Both the position numbers and the translations under genes were made by a program. Source: Bombyx mori (taxonomy: Eukaryota > Arthropoda > Insecta > Lepidoptera > Bombycidae). From it: a DNA stretch of 64,000 nucleotides. Below the pieces are notes generated by a model that saw only the letters and a list, made by a program, of their open reading frames with translations, had not been told where the DNA came from and made no database searches. Positions 1 to 11,930 of the stretch are shown one piece after another. The stretch is from assembly GCF_030269925.1 (NCBI RefSeq), contig NC_085107.1:5642001-5706000 (forward strand), written 5' to 3'. How positions within the stretch are numbered: the stretch's first letter is position 1; each line of letters begins with the position of its first letter.

Positions 1-360
1 GACGTAATTTATATACCAGGAAAGGATAACAGTTTTATCGTTGTGATAAAATCACGGGTGACTGCTTCCATTCGCGCTGCTAAATTAATCTTCAAGATGA
101 TTATGTCATCTAGGGTAACAAGAATGGCACACCGGATAAAATCAAAGAATTTTTACGTATTCGTTAGATGAAATAAGGAATATGACAAGCGCCTGAACGA
201 GAGGGGGAATGCATCTATTTATTTTTTTGTGAGTAATCTATAACTAGATCATTTTTATGATTAGAATTTCTCTTACTTTTGAGCACACCACAGGAAAGTG
301 CTTTGTTCGATTAATGCTAGAAGTTTATCAATTTAATTTATACATATATAAGTATAGTGA

Positions 361-622
361 ACTAGCTGTACCCGTCCGCTTCGCTGGACATTTAAAATTA
401 ACATTATTATTTCTCACCCCCACAATGATTCTCATCATTAAAGCCCCCGCAAATGGTGTAGGGAGTCCAACACTCATATAAATATTAGTCTATCCATTAA
501 GCACATGTATTTTCTACATGGATGCCAAGTTTCAAGTCAATCGGATGCACGATTCAGTAATTATAACGGAACATCCATAAAAACCACTGTAGATTTATAT
601 AATTTATATATTAGTATAGATA
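361..622 (+). repeat. LINE 3'-tail type repeat, copy 1
   Basis: Begins ctagctgtacccgtccgctt and ends in a TATTAGTATAGAT-like tail. Closely similar copies lie at 23726-23982, 56063-56315 and, inverted and interrupted, 29447-30928. The 'ccgcttcgctgg' opening and variable AT tail are typical of 3' ends of insect non-LTR retrotransposons. The family was not named. Confidence 0.7.
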
Positions 623-2067
623 GATTAATTACTGGTCAAGTTCACTATGACGACGAGGTCCGTGACTGCTTCTTCTTCTTTCTAGTCGGATACTCTTGGC
701 AGAATAGTCAGGGCTGTTGATGGACAACTACTATCGGGTTTGCAATATGCACTGTTAGTAAACAACAGTACGGCGCGCGAGAATAAAAGCTAAAGTGACG
801 TTCCGGAATCTTTAGATCATCAAAGAAGAACCAGAAGCTATTCCAACACATTATGAAAGAAAAACAAAACACCGGACACACTATTCGTTATTAAGAACTA
901 AGAGTTAGAGTACATTGTATATAAATCTCTTTAATTTTCGCAATAATGAAATAACACTTTTTTTAAACATATTATTATCCGCAACACGCTTCGTCAGATT
1001 ATAGAAGCAGAGTTATCAGCAACATGCTTCGTCAAAATCGTTCGTATTCGTTATTGCAATTTACGAGAACAATTTCATGAATGCCGTAGAAACAGATTCG
1101 TCATTCGATTAATGACGTTAAACTCGAAGTACCTACGCACGAGAAACGCAGTCGAAGCTATACATAAAGTAGGATGTCGTATTTATTAACAACGTCGGCC
1201 CAAGTACTACACAGCTTACGATTTATTCATTCATGAAATTTAAACATCATTCAGTAGCGGTCAAAGCTTCACCTTTCGTTTGAAATACTTGTCCTGTGGC
1301 TTTCTTTAGTGAGCTTTGAGAGATAATATTTGCATTTGAGTCTAGAGTCACACATGCACAGAATTACGTGTAGGGTACGTGTAGTTTTCTACGTTTGCAT
1401 ACGTTTGCGTGATAAGCTTTCTAAATCGTAATTTTCATAGTGACTACCGAAAGCGCCCAACAATGCTGTAACTATACAACAAAGAAATAAATCTCTTCAC
1501 ACTACTCTCGGATTTAGAACTGACAGTTAAAATAAAAATAAATAAAATTTGAAATAAAAATAGAATTAAAAATAGAAAAATTAGAAAAAAAATATTAAAA
1601 TTCGAATTTCTTATGAATAATGAATTCGGCCTCTTTTTAATACGCTTTTATTTCTGTCTACAATTTATTTCTTATGTATCCCTTTTTTTGTTTTTTTTTG
1701 CTATAATCTTTAGTTACATTTCAACCATATATTTCCAAAAAATTAAATTTTTTACACCTAGACAAAATAATCTAGTGTTCGTTGATACATTTGTGATTTC
1801 GTCTTGCCTAGTCAAAAGTAAGCTACAAGCGGTAATGTGTGCGGAGGTGATGTAGAATCGAATCGATTACACAGGAGCTATGATTTTGCATCGACTGAGC
1901 CAGAACGGCTTCCAGTCGTATCAATTCGTAATAGCGAGCCGGAGTAGTGAACGCGAATTCAAAACACCCATAGTGGTTGACGAGTTCGTTTTGCTCGCCT
2001 GCAGCAGTTCTTCAAAACTAATCACTCGCGAATTACACAATTCTTACGTGAAAACCCGGAATTCTCA

Positions 2068-2237
2068 GTGTGCTTAGTGCGAGTTTCTTAACGTTCTCGA
2101 TAGCGTAAAAGTTAAGTCTTTGTATGGACTTGGAACATTTTCCTACGTTTTCCGCTAGGGGCGCTGTTCCAACTGCATACAAATTCGAGTTAACTTTTAC
2201 GATATCGAGAACGTTAAAAAACACGTACTAAGCACAC
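2068..2237. mobile_element. Palindromic MITE (about 170 bp)
   Basis: Arms 2068-2115 and 2190-2237 are inverted copies of each other over about 48 bp with only a few mismatches; both start GTGTGCTTAGT when read inward. The spacer is about 75 bp. This foldback structure is what a miniature inverted-repeat element looks like. It lies about 110 bp upstream of the Fhos exon at 2347. Confidence 0.7.
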
Positions 2238-2346
2238 AGAACACATGTTTTACGCGCACCTAATCTGGTCTTTAAAAATCCCAAACAAATTTAATCCGAA
2301 TTTCCTTTCAAAAAAAAGCAGTATCAGAAAATAAATTTTGTTGCAG

Positions 2347-5300
2347 ATTTGGGAAATTATTGCTGCGGTTCGGCGTTCCACCTTCGGATATTGCGAAAAC
2401 AAAACCTTCAGAGTTCCTAAAAGTCATAGCGGAATTCGCTTTAGAGTACCGCACTACGAGAGAAAGAGTCCAACAGCAGATGGAGAAAAGAGCAAATCAT
2501 AGGGAGAGGAACAAGACCAGAGGCAAAATGATTATTGACGTAAGAATCTGCCATATTTTCGAAGCATACGTAACTTGATGGAATTTAATTATCAGTCAGC
2601 GTTAATCATCGTTTGAGAGCCTATTGACAATCTTGTGGTCAATGACTCGGACTATTCCTTAACGGGTTCCGGGTTAGATTGCCACCGGAATCAGTACTTT
2701 CGATATCTTGTATTCGAGGCCTGGTTTTTTATCTTTTGTGTTACCTTACCCATAACACAAGAGAAAAATCTACTTCTGGGTCGTGGAATTGTTAGAAAAA
2801 TCATTCAAGGAAGTACCATTTGATTATGTTTGAATAAAAACTCAACATCAAAAGTAATGTATTCGAAGCAGTATTAGAACTTATTGTGAACTCGAAATGG
2901 TAGGCATCCACACGACGCCTATTTCTGTGCGAAGCAGTAATACATCTCGATTTTAAGGTAGCAGTAGTATGTAGTAGTAGTTACGCAAATTATTATTTTT
3001 GTAATTTGTCATTTTTATCACACGGTTTGAGTGTATCGTGCGTGAACGTGAATTCAGTCATGAACATTTGCAAAAAAAATTGGTACCCGCCTGCGGGATT
3101 CGAACACCGACACCGTCGCATCATACGGATTCACCGGGCGTTTTATCCTGTAGGCCACTACGTCTGTTTGAGGCTTTAACTCCATGTTTCAAACTACATT
3201 TACATTATAAATGTACCACGTAGCAAAAAACACGGATTAATAAATTTAAAAAAAGTACAGATTCATATGTTTATAATAATGACATTAACTTATTGTCGTA
3301 TTGCTTCAGGTCGGGAACTATTCGAACAAAAACGGAGACCACACTGCTGATCACGCCCTAAAGGAACTCCTGAAGACAGATCCTGATACTGACAGCCTCA
3401 CTGAAGGGAGACGCAAGTCACAGGCCTCCACTAACAGAATGCTAGTCAAGTGAGTATTAACTTTTTTATAAATTTAATTACATAACCTAAACTCAATAGC
3501 GGTTTTCTGTTTTAATTCTTATATTTTTCTATCGTAAAAAAAGTTGAATCTGTGGTACAATTTTACGTATCAACGCATCTACAAACCTACTGGTAATTTA
3601 TAAATAAGAAACATAAATTATAAATTTCAAACGGCTAAAAGCGCGCGCACTTGTACTTATTAATCTGTAAACTTATGTGCATGTGAAATGGCAGATTTGT
3701 TTTGAGGTTATAGAAGATAGTGATGTAAGCATTGACAGATGCTTCTTTTTTGTAAACTGAATTGGTCTAAATAATTTAAAAGTCGTCATAATAAAAGTTA
3801 AGACAGGCGTACTCTTATCAAGCTATGCGACTATTACGGTGTTCATAGTCGGTAGGCAGATTTTTTACTGGTGGTAGGACCTCTTGTGAGTCCGCGCGGG
3901 TAGGTACCACCGCCCCGCCTATTTCTGCCGTGAAGCAGTAATGCATTTCGGTTTGAAGAATAGGGCAGCCTTTGTAACTATACTGAGATCTTAGAACTTA
4001 TATCTCAAGGTGGGTGGCGCATTTACATTGTAGATGTCTGTGGGCTCCAGTAACCACTTAACACCAGGTGGGCTGTGAGCTCGTCCACCCATCTAAGCGA
4101 TTAAAAAAAAAACTAATAAAATACGTACAAACTTAACATGTGTTCACGGATGATTGCCACAATGTAAAAACAACGTAAGTTTACGTTTATATTCGGTAAT
4201 TCATTATTTTATTGCATTTATAATTTTTACTAACTTTTTTTTTTGTTCAGCGGAGATCTGTCAGCCGACGACGAGATCATTGAGAGTTTGGTGCGATCCG
4301 CCACATCCAAACGCCGAACTGCCCCTAGAGAACGGAGAAGGAATCGAATGTCCGACAAAAAGAACTGTTAGTTCTGTTACAAAATTTTCAATAATAATTG
4401 TATTAATAAAAATGCCGCCCATATTTAAGTTGATCAACAATTAAAGTATATATTAACAAGTAACATGTAACAATTTGATATTAATCTGTATTAAAATAAA
4501 TGTTTTGTCCATTCTTTAATTCAAGTTCTTCAATTTTCTTTAGACAATTTTAAAATTAGAGCACACAGCTTGATAATTCAAAATTAGAAGATCTACAACG
4601 AAAGCCATTTTTTTTTATTTGGCGATTGAATCACATGTACACGGTTTTATTTTTTGTTTGTTTTAATTTTCTTACCAGGGAACAGAACTCTGGACGGACA
4701 TCAGTCCTGGCCCAGAAGAGAAAGTAGTCCAGGGTAAGTCGTAATACACATCTTTAATATATAAAAATAACAGAAACATAAATTCTTAATTTTATAAGGG
4801 TTTTATGTAACGCCTTGCTTCAAATTCAGAATAATTCATTTCAATTGGAATGTGAGTAAACATTGTTATTGCAATAAATAATAAATTCTACCACCCGTTC
4901 CAACAAGGACCCGAAAGAGTCCTAAGAACAAACGTCTAAGCAAACTCTGAGTCCGACCTTTTTTAATGCTTGTGTATATAATTATTATTGTGGTAACAGA
5001 AAACAGTTAAAAAGATAAAAATTATAATATACCGAAAATTAAAAAGGCCTGGAGCTAGCGCCGCACTCCCAAGCGGTAAAAAAAAATTTCACTTTACATT
5101 AAGCATTCGATGTTGAATATTTTAATTCAGCCTTTTCATCATTATCGATTGAACAAAATGAACGTAGTCGAAAATTACTCTAAAGTTACTGTTCTTAAGG
5201 TGTACTGTGAGCTCGCACGGGCAAGACAACTCATACCTATCTATTTCCGTAGCGACGTAATTAGTGTTCCGGTATCATGATTGGAGCCGTCGTTATTGAT

Positions 5301-7538
5301 TATAATAGTTACTGGGTCTTCGATTTCTTGTCTCAAACAAGTGGTACGTTTTACATTGTAGTGTCTATAACTACTGTAACCTTTACACCAGTGAACCGTG
5401 AGAACGTCTGTAAATGTAGAAAATAAAAATAAAAACTCAACTGTCTGAATACAAAGGTATTTTAGTTTGGAAAATCAAATATCGAAAATCAATCGAAAAT
5501 TCAGACTTTGGCCGTAATCGATACTAATATTATAATACGAAAGTAACTGTCTGTACGTTATGTTTCCGCGCCCAAACTATACCATCGATTTTGGTATAGA
5601 AATAGTTTACGAGCGAAAATAGTTCGCTTCATTCCGCTCTGCAAAAGCGTTATAAAGTATATTCCACGCTGGCGAAGCGACGACGGAGAGGCAGTCGTGA
5701 AATAATATTAATATTTAAAATTATACAAATGGTTCTGCATACCTTTAGGACATCGCCTTGTAAAGATAGTGATTGTCATTAATCATTCCAGACGTGAGCC
5801 TCAGGCAATTTACAACATATGCTGCTTCATAGACGAAACAAGCGCATTTTACTAACTTACTTCATTGTTACCACGAAGGTTTCTCAGCAATAGTAACATA
5901 TATATGATTGCTGACAATACGTCAGCATTTATTACTATTGGGTACATCAAACGCCAAACTCTGAATGACACGTGTGTGTGTCGGGTGTGAATACACAAAC
6001 GTGAACAGTTTTTTTTTTTTAAATCGAATTGGGCCGATCTTACTCACAGCTCACCCGGTTTAACGTGGGCACTGGAGCTCACAGACATAGAAAAGTCAAT
6101 GCCCTCGCCCAACTGAAGAAATGAGATCAAAGTCACAATTGTAACGTATGATTACTCTCCCGCCCTTCAAAGTGGAACGCATTACAGATTCGCATCAGAA
6201 ATAATTTATTCACTTCGAGTATTTTTTTTAGGTTGATTTATTTATTTTACGTCAGATGTTATTTTATTGTTCTGTGGTCGATTTTGTGTTTGTAATCTAC
6301 AACAAGACAATATAATATCATACATCAATAATAGGCAAAACAGTTCTGTACTTTTTTCTTTTTCTCTCAGTGGCTATTGCGTAGGTACTTTTCTGTTAAC
6401 AACAAATAAATTAGAAGAGTTTTCTTCTTCTACTATTACAAGCGGAATGTAGATAGCAAGTCAAAACGTATCTAAAACGAATCTAGATTTTAGGGTGTAT
6501 GTAATTATGGTCGATTTTCGATAATTTTTAGTAAATCAAATTTTTTTGTTGTTAAATAGGGTAGAAGAGCTCACGGCCAACCCGATACAATGTAGTCACC
6601 GAAGCCCATAGACATCAACCACATCAACGCTACTGCCGATCTTGAGACATGAGTTTTATAACCCTAAATTTTTACAATATAATGGCTGTCCGACCTTTCA
6701 AACCGAAATGCATTACTGCTTCACGGCAGAAAATATGTAAACGTGCGTGCTCACATGACACCCTACCACCAATAATTACGCAAATTATAATGTTTGCGGG
6801 TTTGATTTTTATTACACGATCTTATTCACCGTTCACTGTGGAAGTCATTCGTTAATATTTGTCAAATACGTATTTACTGCCTAAAATGGTACCCGGCTGC
6901 GGGATTCGAACACCGGCTCACTCGCATCGCTCGATACGAATGCACCGGCCATCTTATCCTTTAGGCCACGATACATACACTTAATTCTTGACTTAACCTA
7001 TACTATTAAATAAAAGATAGTAAAAAATCCAGTGCTCTTTTTTTTATTTTATTGCTTAGATGGGTGGACGAGCTCACAGCCCACCTGGTGCTAAGTGGTT
7101 ACTGGAGCCCATAGACATCCACAACGTAAATGCGCCACCCACCTTGAGATACAAGTTCTAAGGTCTCAAGTATAGTTACAACGGCTGCCCCACCCTTCAA
7201 ACCGAAACGTATTACTGCTTTCACGGCAGAAATAGGCTCGTTATCTAGAATCGAGCAACGCCACGAACTGCTCTTTAAATCAATTTCAATAATAATAAAT
7301 TGGCTAAGTTGCTTTTTCGTCTGAAAACCTTGACGTAGACAAGAATAGCGAAATTATTTTGTTTAGGTACATAGCTTTGATGAAAATGAAAGCCGATTTA
7401 GATAAGGCGCCCCGCCGTTCTGACATTAAGCCGAACACGTACAATAAACATGTTATAAGTAAACAAATTATGCGTATTTCTAATGAAATGTAATTTATAT
7501 ATTGTTTTAGATCAACTGCCGAGATCCAGCAGAGATAG
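2347..7538 (+). CDS. Fhos: FHOD-family formin, C-terminal exons (partial gene)
   Basis: Formins of the FHOD group bind actin barbed ends through the FH2 domain and are controlled by a C-terminal autoinhibitory tail. Exons read as 2347-2539, 3310-3449, 4251-4366, 4679-4733 and 7511-7538 (stop TAG 7536-7538), with matching phases at every junction (0, 2, 1, 2). The first exon encodes the end of FH2, with the FHOD hallmarks EFALEYRTTRERV and RERNKTRGKMI. The third carries DDEIIESLVRSAT followed by a basic stretch (RRTAPRERRRNR), matching the DAD region of FHOD proteins. The 5' part (GBD/FH3, FH1, most of FH2) lies left of the window. The last two exons are less certain: the canonical RKSLRRTLK motif is not clearly present, reading instead as KNWNRTLDG, and a second frame is also open there. 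The third exon would read straight into a stop (NC*) if its donor at 4367 were not used. Confidence 0.85.
2983..3162 (-). repeat. SINE 5' part: tRNA-like head plus middle region
   Basis: On the minus strand this carries a tRNA-like head ending at about 3162 with a box-B-like GGTGTTCGAATCCCGC, followed by the middle segment seen in the full-length SINEs at 46315-46749 and 43862-44280. The Bm1 body is missing or badly decayed here. Confidence 0.65.
3866..4112 (+). repeat. Bm1 SINE
   Basis: Reads tactggtggtaggacctc through to a 3' A-rich tail after cgtccacccatctaagc. It is nearly complete for the Bm1 body and lies in the Fhos intron between 3449 and 4251. Confidence 0.9.
5192..5412 (+). repeat. 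Highly diverged Bm1 SINE
   Basis: The order of Bm1 landmarks is still visible: gtgagctcgcacggg, cctatctatttccgt, tgtagtgtctataac and caccagtgaaccgtgag. Many substitutions indicate an old insertion. Confidence 0.55.
5515..5705 (+). repeat. LINE/MITE-like repeat fragment
   Basis: The motif atactaatattataatacga and a terminal ctggcgaagcgacg resemble common lepidopteran LINE tails. Only the pattern was recognised, with no second copy in this window. Confidence 0.35.
6010..6205 (-). repeat. Diverged Bm1 SINE
   Basis: A T-rich start (the poly-A tail on the minus strand) is followed by cacagctcaccc, actggagctcacagacat and cgcccttcaaagtggaacgcatta, the usual Bm1 order with many changes. Confidence 0.65.
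6553..6971 (-). repeat. Full-length-type SINE (tRNA-like head + Bm1 body), diverged
   Basis: The Bm1 body runs from 6553, and the tRNA-like head at about 6890-6971 contains gattcgaacaccgg and ttaggccacga. It has the same architecture as 43862-44280 and 46315-46749. It lies in the last Fhos intron. Confidence 0.75.
7040..7236 (-). repeat. Bm1 SINE, 5' truncated
   Basis: Well-preserved Bm1 body, from ttgcttagatgggtggacga to cggcagaaatagg. The 5' part of the element is absent. Confidence 0.9.
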
Positions 7539-7840
7539 TCAACAAGAAAATTGTCTTTAGTTTAACCTACTTGTAAATTATTATTTATTTAAGAATCAAA
7601 CAGGGACGTACTCGTGCTACTTGAAGAACGAAGAACTTAATATTATTAAAGTATCGTAACTTTTATAATTTTGTTAACAACAAACAAGGTGAATGACTTG
7701 ATACCGCTAACAACCTGATTAGCGTCTTTACTATCAGTTTTTGTCACATGTCATTTTGATTTACTTTATGTAATTATTATAGTTTTACTGCGTTTACGAC
7801 ACAAATTATCCGCAAGGTAGTGTTAACGAAAATCAATATT

Positions 7841-8098
7841 TCGACGCTTGAAAGGCAAACGTGACTAAGCGACAATGCGTGAACTTTACAGTAGACTAAT
7901 TTAAAGTTGAAATACCTGAAATCAAAATTTATTTTAACGAATCTAGCTGTAGTAGAATCTAGCTAGTAGCTGTAGGATTGAAATGATTTTAATATACCTA
8001 GAAATTTATTTATTTTGCGCATCGAATATGGGTATTGCCTATCATCTATGTATAAATCAGTTATTGTCGCTTAGTCACTTTTGCCTTTCAAGCGTCGA
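7841..8098. mobile_element. MITE with 36-bp TIRs
   Basis: Arms 7841-7876 and 8063-8098 are inverted copies with one mismatch; both start TCGACGCTTGAAAGGCAAA. The total is 258 bp with a non-coding interior. It sits about 300 bp past the Fhos stop, so it may lie in the 3' UTR. Confidence 0.75.
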
Positions 8099-9439
8099 TT
8101 TAGTTTCGTTCTTATGTAGCTTTTTTACCTGGTCGTGTCAGGAAAATTGTACAATGTAGTTACATACAGATGCGTGTGTCAAAACAAATCTGAGTACGTC
8201 CGTATGTTGTGAAGAATCTCATACGCCGGGCTGGCTCCTTCATTATTATTCTACATGAAACGAGAACGAATTTTGCTATGAAAATGTATCTAATTTATAC
8301 TTGTAGAAGAACAACGGCATTTTTACACGTGTTACGAGTAATAAACTAGAATTCCCTTAATATATTAGTATATTTAGAATTCCCTCTTTTAACGAATTAA
8401 TTAAGCTTTCCCAAAGAAAATGTGAAAATTTTAAATTAATACATAACATTACTTTACAGTTTTTATTACTGTTCTGTGTAAATGTTTACCTTACTGTGTA
8501 GATGTTTACCTAATGTACGAGTATTATGGTCTCGAAATTAACGAAGAATCTTAAGTTAACCTTAGGTAAAGTCACCAATTTTGTTAAAAAAATGTCATCC
8601 AAGTAAATGTCATTATTGCGTATTTTTGCGATAGCTATTTGTCACTCATACCGTATCTGGACTATAATAGACTCAATATATCCAAACCTTATCTACATAT
8701 TCCCCATAAAAATTACATTTTACTAACGTAGAAAGGACACAATTGTATGGGATAAGCTAATGCAAAGTCGTATTTTCTATATCAATTCCAATCAATTGCT
8801 TAGTTCCTACAAGCGTAATGCTAGTAGAATGTAACAGTGCATAACACAATTACACTAAAAATGTAAATAGCATGACGACAGTACCTGAAAAAGGCAAAAG
8901 CTTTGTCACATAATAATTGTCCAGGTTCCTTTATTTTTAGATGTAACGTGTTTTTTTTTAATAACGTAGAAAATACCTTTTTTAAATAAACTATAGTTTT
9001 TTTGTATTTCTATACATTCATCATATAAACTACTACTTTACATTTACTTGTAGAGAAAAATAATAGAAACTTCCGAGTATGGCAAATCTAGTAAAATCGG
9101 GGGCTTTACCTGTTGTATTTTATTGTCTAACATTTATAAACATTATATGAAGGCAATTTGGCACGTATTGTTAAATTAAAATGCAATTATTAAACTAAAA
9201 TTGTTTTTATTTTTATTTTTATTTACTTTTCTTAAGTAACTTTATCCGCTAGTCAAATTTAAATATTAAGGTAAGCTATCATTTTTTCCACAACAAAGTT
9301 TTCAATTTTTTTTGTAAAATATCCTTCAGATGTTTTTAAAATATTGTTATGTACAAAGCCTAAAAATAAGTCAGTTAATAAATAGATATTTTATTTGTTT
9401 TTCCCCTACCTAATCGTTGCTAGCCTAAGGGCTTATTCC

Positions 9440-9800
9440 AACTTCACGCGGACCGGTAGCTCAGCTCACGGACTCAACCTAAGAGATTTGCTAACACTAG
9501 CCCTAGCAAGAGGGTGGTAGATTCGCTGAATCTACCACCGAATGGACTCGCGAGCCACTGAAAAGATCTGGCGATAAAATTAGTGGGGTTGTGTCTGTCG
9601 GTTAGTTCGCACGTCAGACTCTTCATCGGAGTTGACGAGTTCGGCGAGGACGGTGACCGATGCTTGAAAAGCCTATAAGCACCGAGGGTGGATCTGGGGT
9701 TTTGGGCGGCGGCGACTTTGCTTTGCCCCGTTGCCTGGGTCAGATGTGTAGTTAGCGGTCGCCACGATAAGAGATTTAAAGTAGCGTTCTGACGCTTCTC
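9440..9800 (+). repeat. GC-rich non-LTR retroelement-like segment
   Basis: Shares blocks with the reverse complement of 63412-63780: ctcacggactcaacct, the region around aacactagccct, and a later block around tgtgtctgtcggttagtt. It contains a perfect 12-bp hairpin with a 3-nt loop at 9513-9539. Its composition differs sharply from its surroundings. It is inferred to be a fragment of a dispersed retrotransposon. Confidence 0.5.
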
Positions 9801-10774
9801 TAAGATACTTACGTATCGGTTCTACATACATCAATTTACTGGTACGTAAGTAACATCTAATTGTGATCTTGCAACCGCAGATACCATCATCCAGCCTATT
9901 TCTTTCGTGAAGCTATAATATATTTCAAACTGAAGCTGAAATAGCTGCTATAAAATAAATAATTTATAATAAATCAATAAAACTCATTTTTCATCAAATT
10001 ATTCACAAACTCAATAGATGACTAAGTGATTTTTGTTTCCTTCATTTTAATTCGACAGATAAAATAGACCAAAAGAACATTTTGTTTCTTGTTGAAATTT
10101 TCATTTGAAATAGCGTAGATTGGGAAGAATCGGGAACCCTTTCCAAATACAATTGAGGTTAACTATCCGTATGTATTATTTAGTAATATAAATGACAAAA
10201 TTATTATTTAATATAATTCATACTAAATATTATTAAATTATTAACGCTAAATATTTATTATTAATTATTTAATATTTAAAAAAAAAGAAATAAATTTAAT
10301 CAAAATAAAGTATAACTTCTTACGCGCGTACATAAGTACACGCACCCTTTTTTTTATTTATCCTGAGTCTCAACTCGTAACATTACTAACTACATTTTAA
10401 CCTTTTAGTATCTGTATACACGTATTTAGAACGCAATGCAAAAAAGTCATAAGCTTCTGGAAATTTTTTATTCTCTGCTTTTTATTAGCAAATTTTGTTT
10501 AGGCGGTTCTCGAGAGCTTTTTCTGAAGCGGCAACACTTCTTCGTATGTATCTATTTTGGACTTTTTGGCGGGAACACGAGGAGTGAAGTTGTGTGATTT
10601 GTTTTATTTTGTCTATTTAGTGTTTCTTCAGGTTTAAATGTGTAATAACGGTGGTTTATTAACTGTTTAATATCTGTGAAAGTGCACAAATGTGGGAAAA
10701 TGAAACAAAGCCGCTGGACGCAACTTCTCGGGGTCCTCCAAAAAGTCCACTGAAAAAATCTTAGTAAATGACCA

Positions 10775-10895
10775 CCATTTTACTAATATTATATTTCATT
10801 TCATATCATCTCATTTCATTTAATTTCATCCCAGTTCATTAACGTCTCAAATTAATCATTTTCATTTCATTTCACTCCATATTATCATTTTTCAT
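10775..10895. repeat. Imperfect TTCAT/TTTCA simple repeat
   Basis: Many degenerate copies of atttcatttcat-type units run across about 120 bp upstream of the dicistronic gene. Confidence 0.6.
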
Positions 10896-11342
10896 AAAAA
10901 TAAGAATATAAATTAAAATAAGACATGACTTAAAGGTCTTAGTTACCAGGTCATAAAATCACTTTAAAAAAAAATGTACCTATTTTTGTACGAGTTGTGA
11001 ATTTCATTCATTCGTAGTTGTATTATCTATAGTCCTTATATTTGAAGGCGTGATTGCCATTCGCCTGCTGAGCCGTTACTATTTGTTTGTATTTTCATCC
11101 ATTGCGAAACTAATAATTAACTAAATTAAGTGAAACAGTGAGTTACTAGCGAAACTTCACTTCGTTACTATAAGAAAATAAGTAAGTTCATGCTTTTGTG
11201 AAAGTTGTCTCCAGTTTTAAACAAAAAACCACGCCCTAATGTACAGTTATTTAGATTGGGTATCTAGCTAGGCGTGGTCTGATTCCAACATCTCGATTTA
11301 TTCGAATTTTTCTTTGGCAGGTTACCCGCATAGCCGAAAATA

Positions 11343-11928
11343 ATGTCGGCATCTGAACCTATTGACTTATTTACAGGGAACGGCACGTATAAGTCTATAA
11401 ACCCCATCATATCAAAAGTCGGTGATTTTACACCTTTTTACATAGCGATAGCTATAAGTTCCGTTATTTTGGGTTTTCTCCTGATTTTAAACATTGTTTG
11501 CTGTTGCTCCCGATACTCTGACTATTGGCTCGATAGACACACAGGTTAGCATGCCAAGAGTTCTAGTTCAAATCTGAACATAAAATTTGTTGTGTTATTT
11601 CATGTCATTTTATGAATTACAATACATAAAAGTCAAGATTAGTCAAAATAGTAAAAAGCAGATACAATGTAATGATGTTTAATTTTTATTTACAGGAAAT
11701 CGCTGGATTGTTTCCATCTGGTCTACAACCCCTCATAAACAGCCTCCTCTTGACTTGACTGAGTTAAACATTGAAAAATTGCCTATTCAATTTGTGGCAC
11801 CATACCACAGTGACGAATATCATGAAGTTTTAAGACACGAGTCTGATTTACCCCCATCAATATCCCGTCAGCCTCTCACTTCATCACAAGAGTACTTGGA
11901 GTTGCAGAAAAGAGAAAGTGACATTTAG
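11343..11928 (+). CDS. Unrecognised 144-aa single-pass membrane protein (ORF1 of dicistronic mRNA)
   Basis: Exons 11343-11544 and 11696-11928, joined in phase 1 (CACACAG|gttagc and tttacag|GA). A 5' UTR intron is indicated by a donor at 11182 and an acceptor just before 11321. The start has A at -3. The N-terminus is about 30 aa with a sequon (NGT, residues 13-15), then a hydrophobic helix at about 31-52 (FYIAIAISSVILGFLLILN), then a CCC cluster at 53-55 that could be palmitoylated. The roughly 90-aa tail has Tyr motifs (DEYHEV, EYLEL) and ends in ESDI, which fits a class I PDZ ligand. No signal peptide precedes the helix, so a type III (N-out) or N-in topology is possible. The protein family was not recognised. 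The second ORF starts 2 nt after the stop, and ORF1 is almost free of internal ATGs. Confidence 0.85.
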
Positions 11929-11930
11929 AA

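Larger units (their letters stand above)
1..2346. other. Intronic stretch upstream of the first visible Fhos exon
   Basis: No coding exon was recognised here. The stretch is AT-rich (notably 1500-1760) and holds one LINE-tail type repeat (361-622) and a palindromic MITE (2068-2237). Because the first visible formin exon at 2347 starts mid-domain after an acceptor AG, this is inferred to be an intron of that gene. Confidence 0.6.
7539..10500. other. Fhos 3' UTR and intergenic DNA
   Basis: AT-rich with no convincing coding region. It probably begins with the formin 3' UTR; AATAAA-type hexamers occur (for example near 8340), but the true poly-A site cannot be fixed by reading. It contains a MITE at 7841-8098 and a GC-richer retroelement-like segment at 9440-9800. 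Confidence 0.5.
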
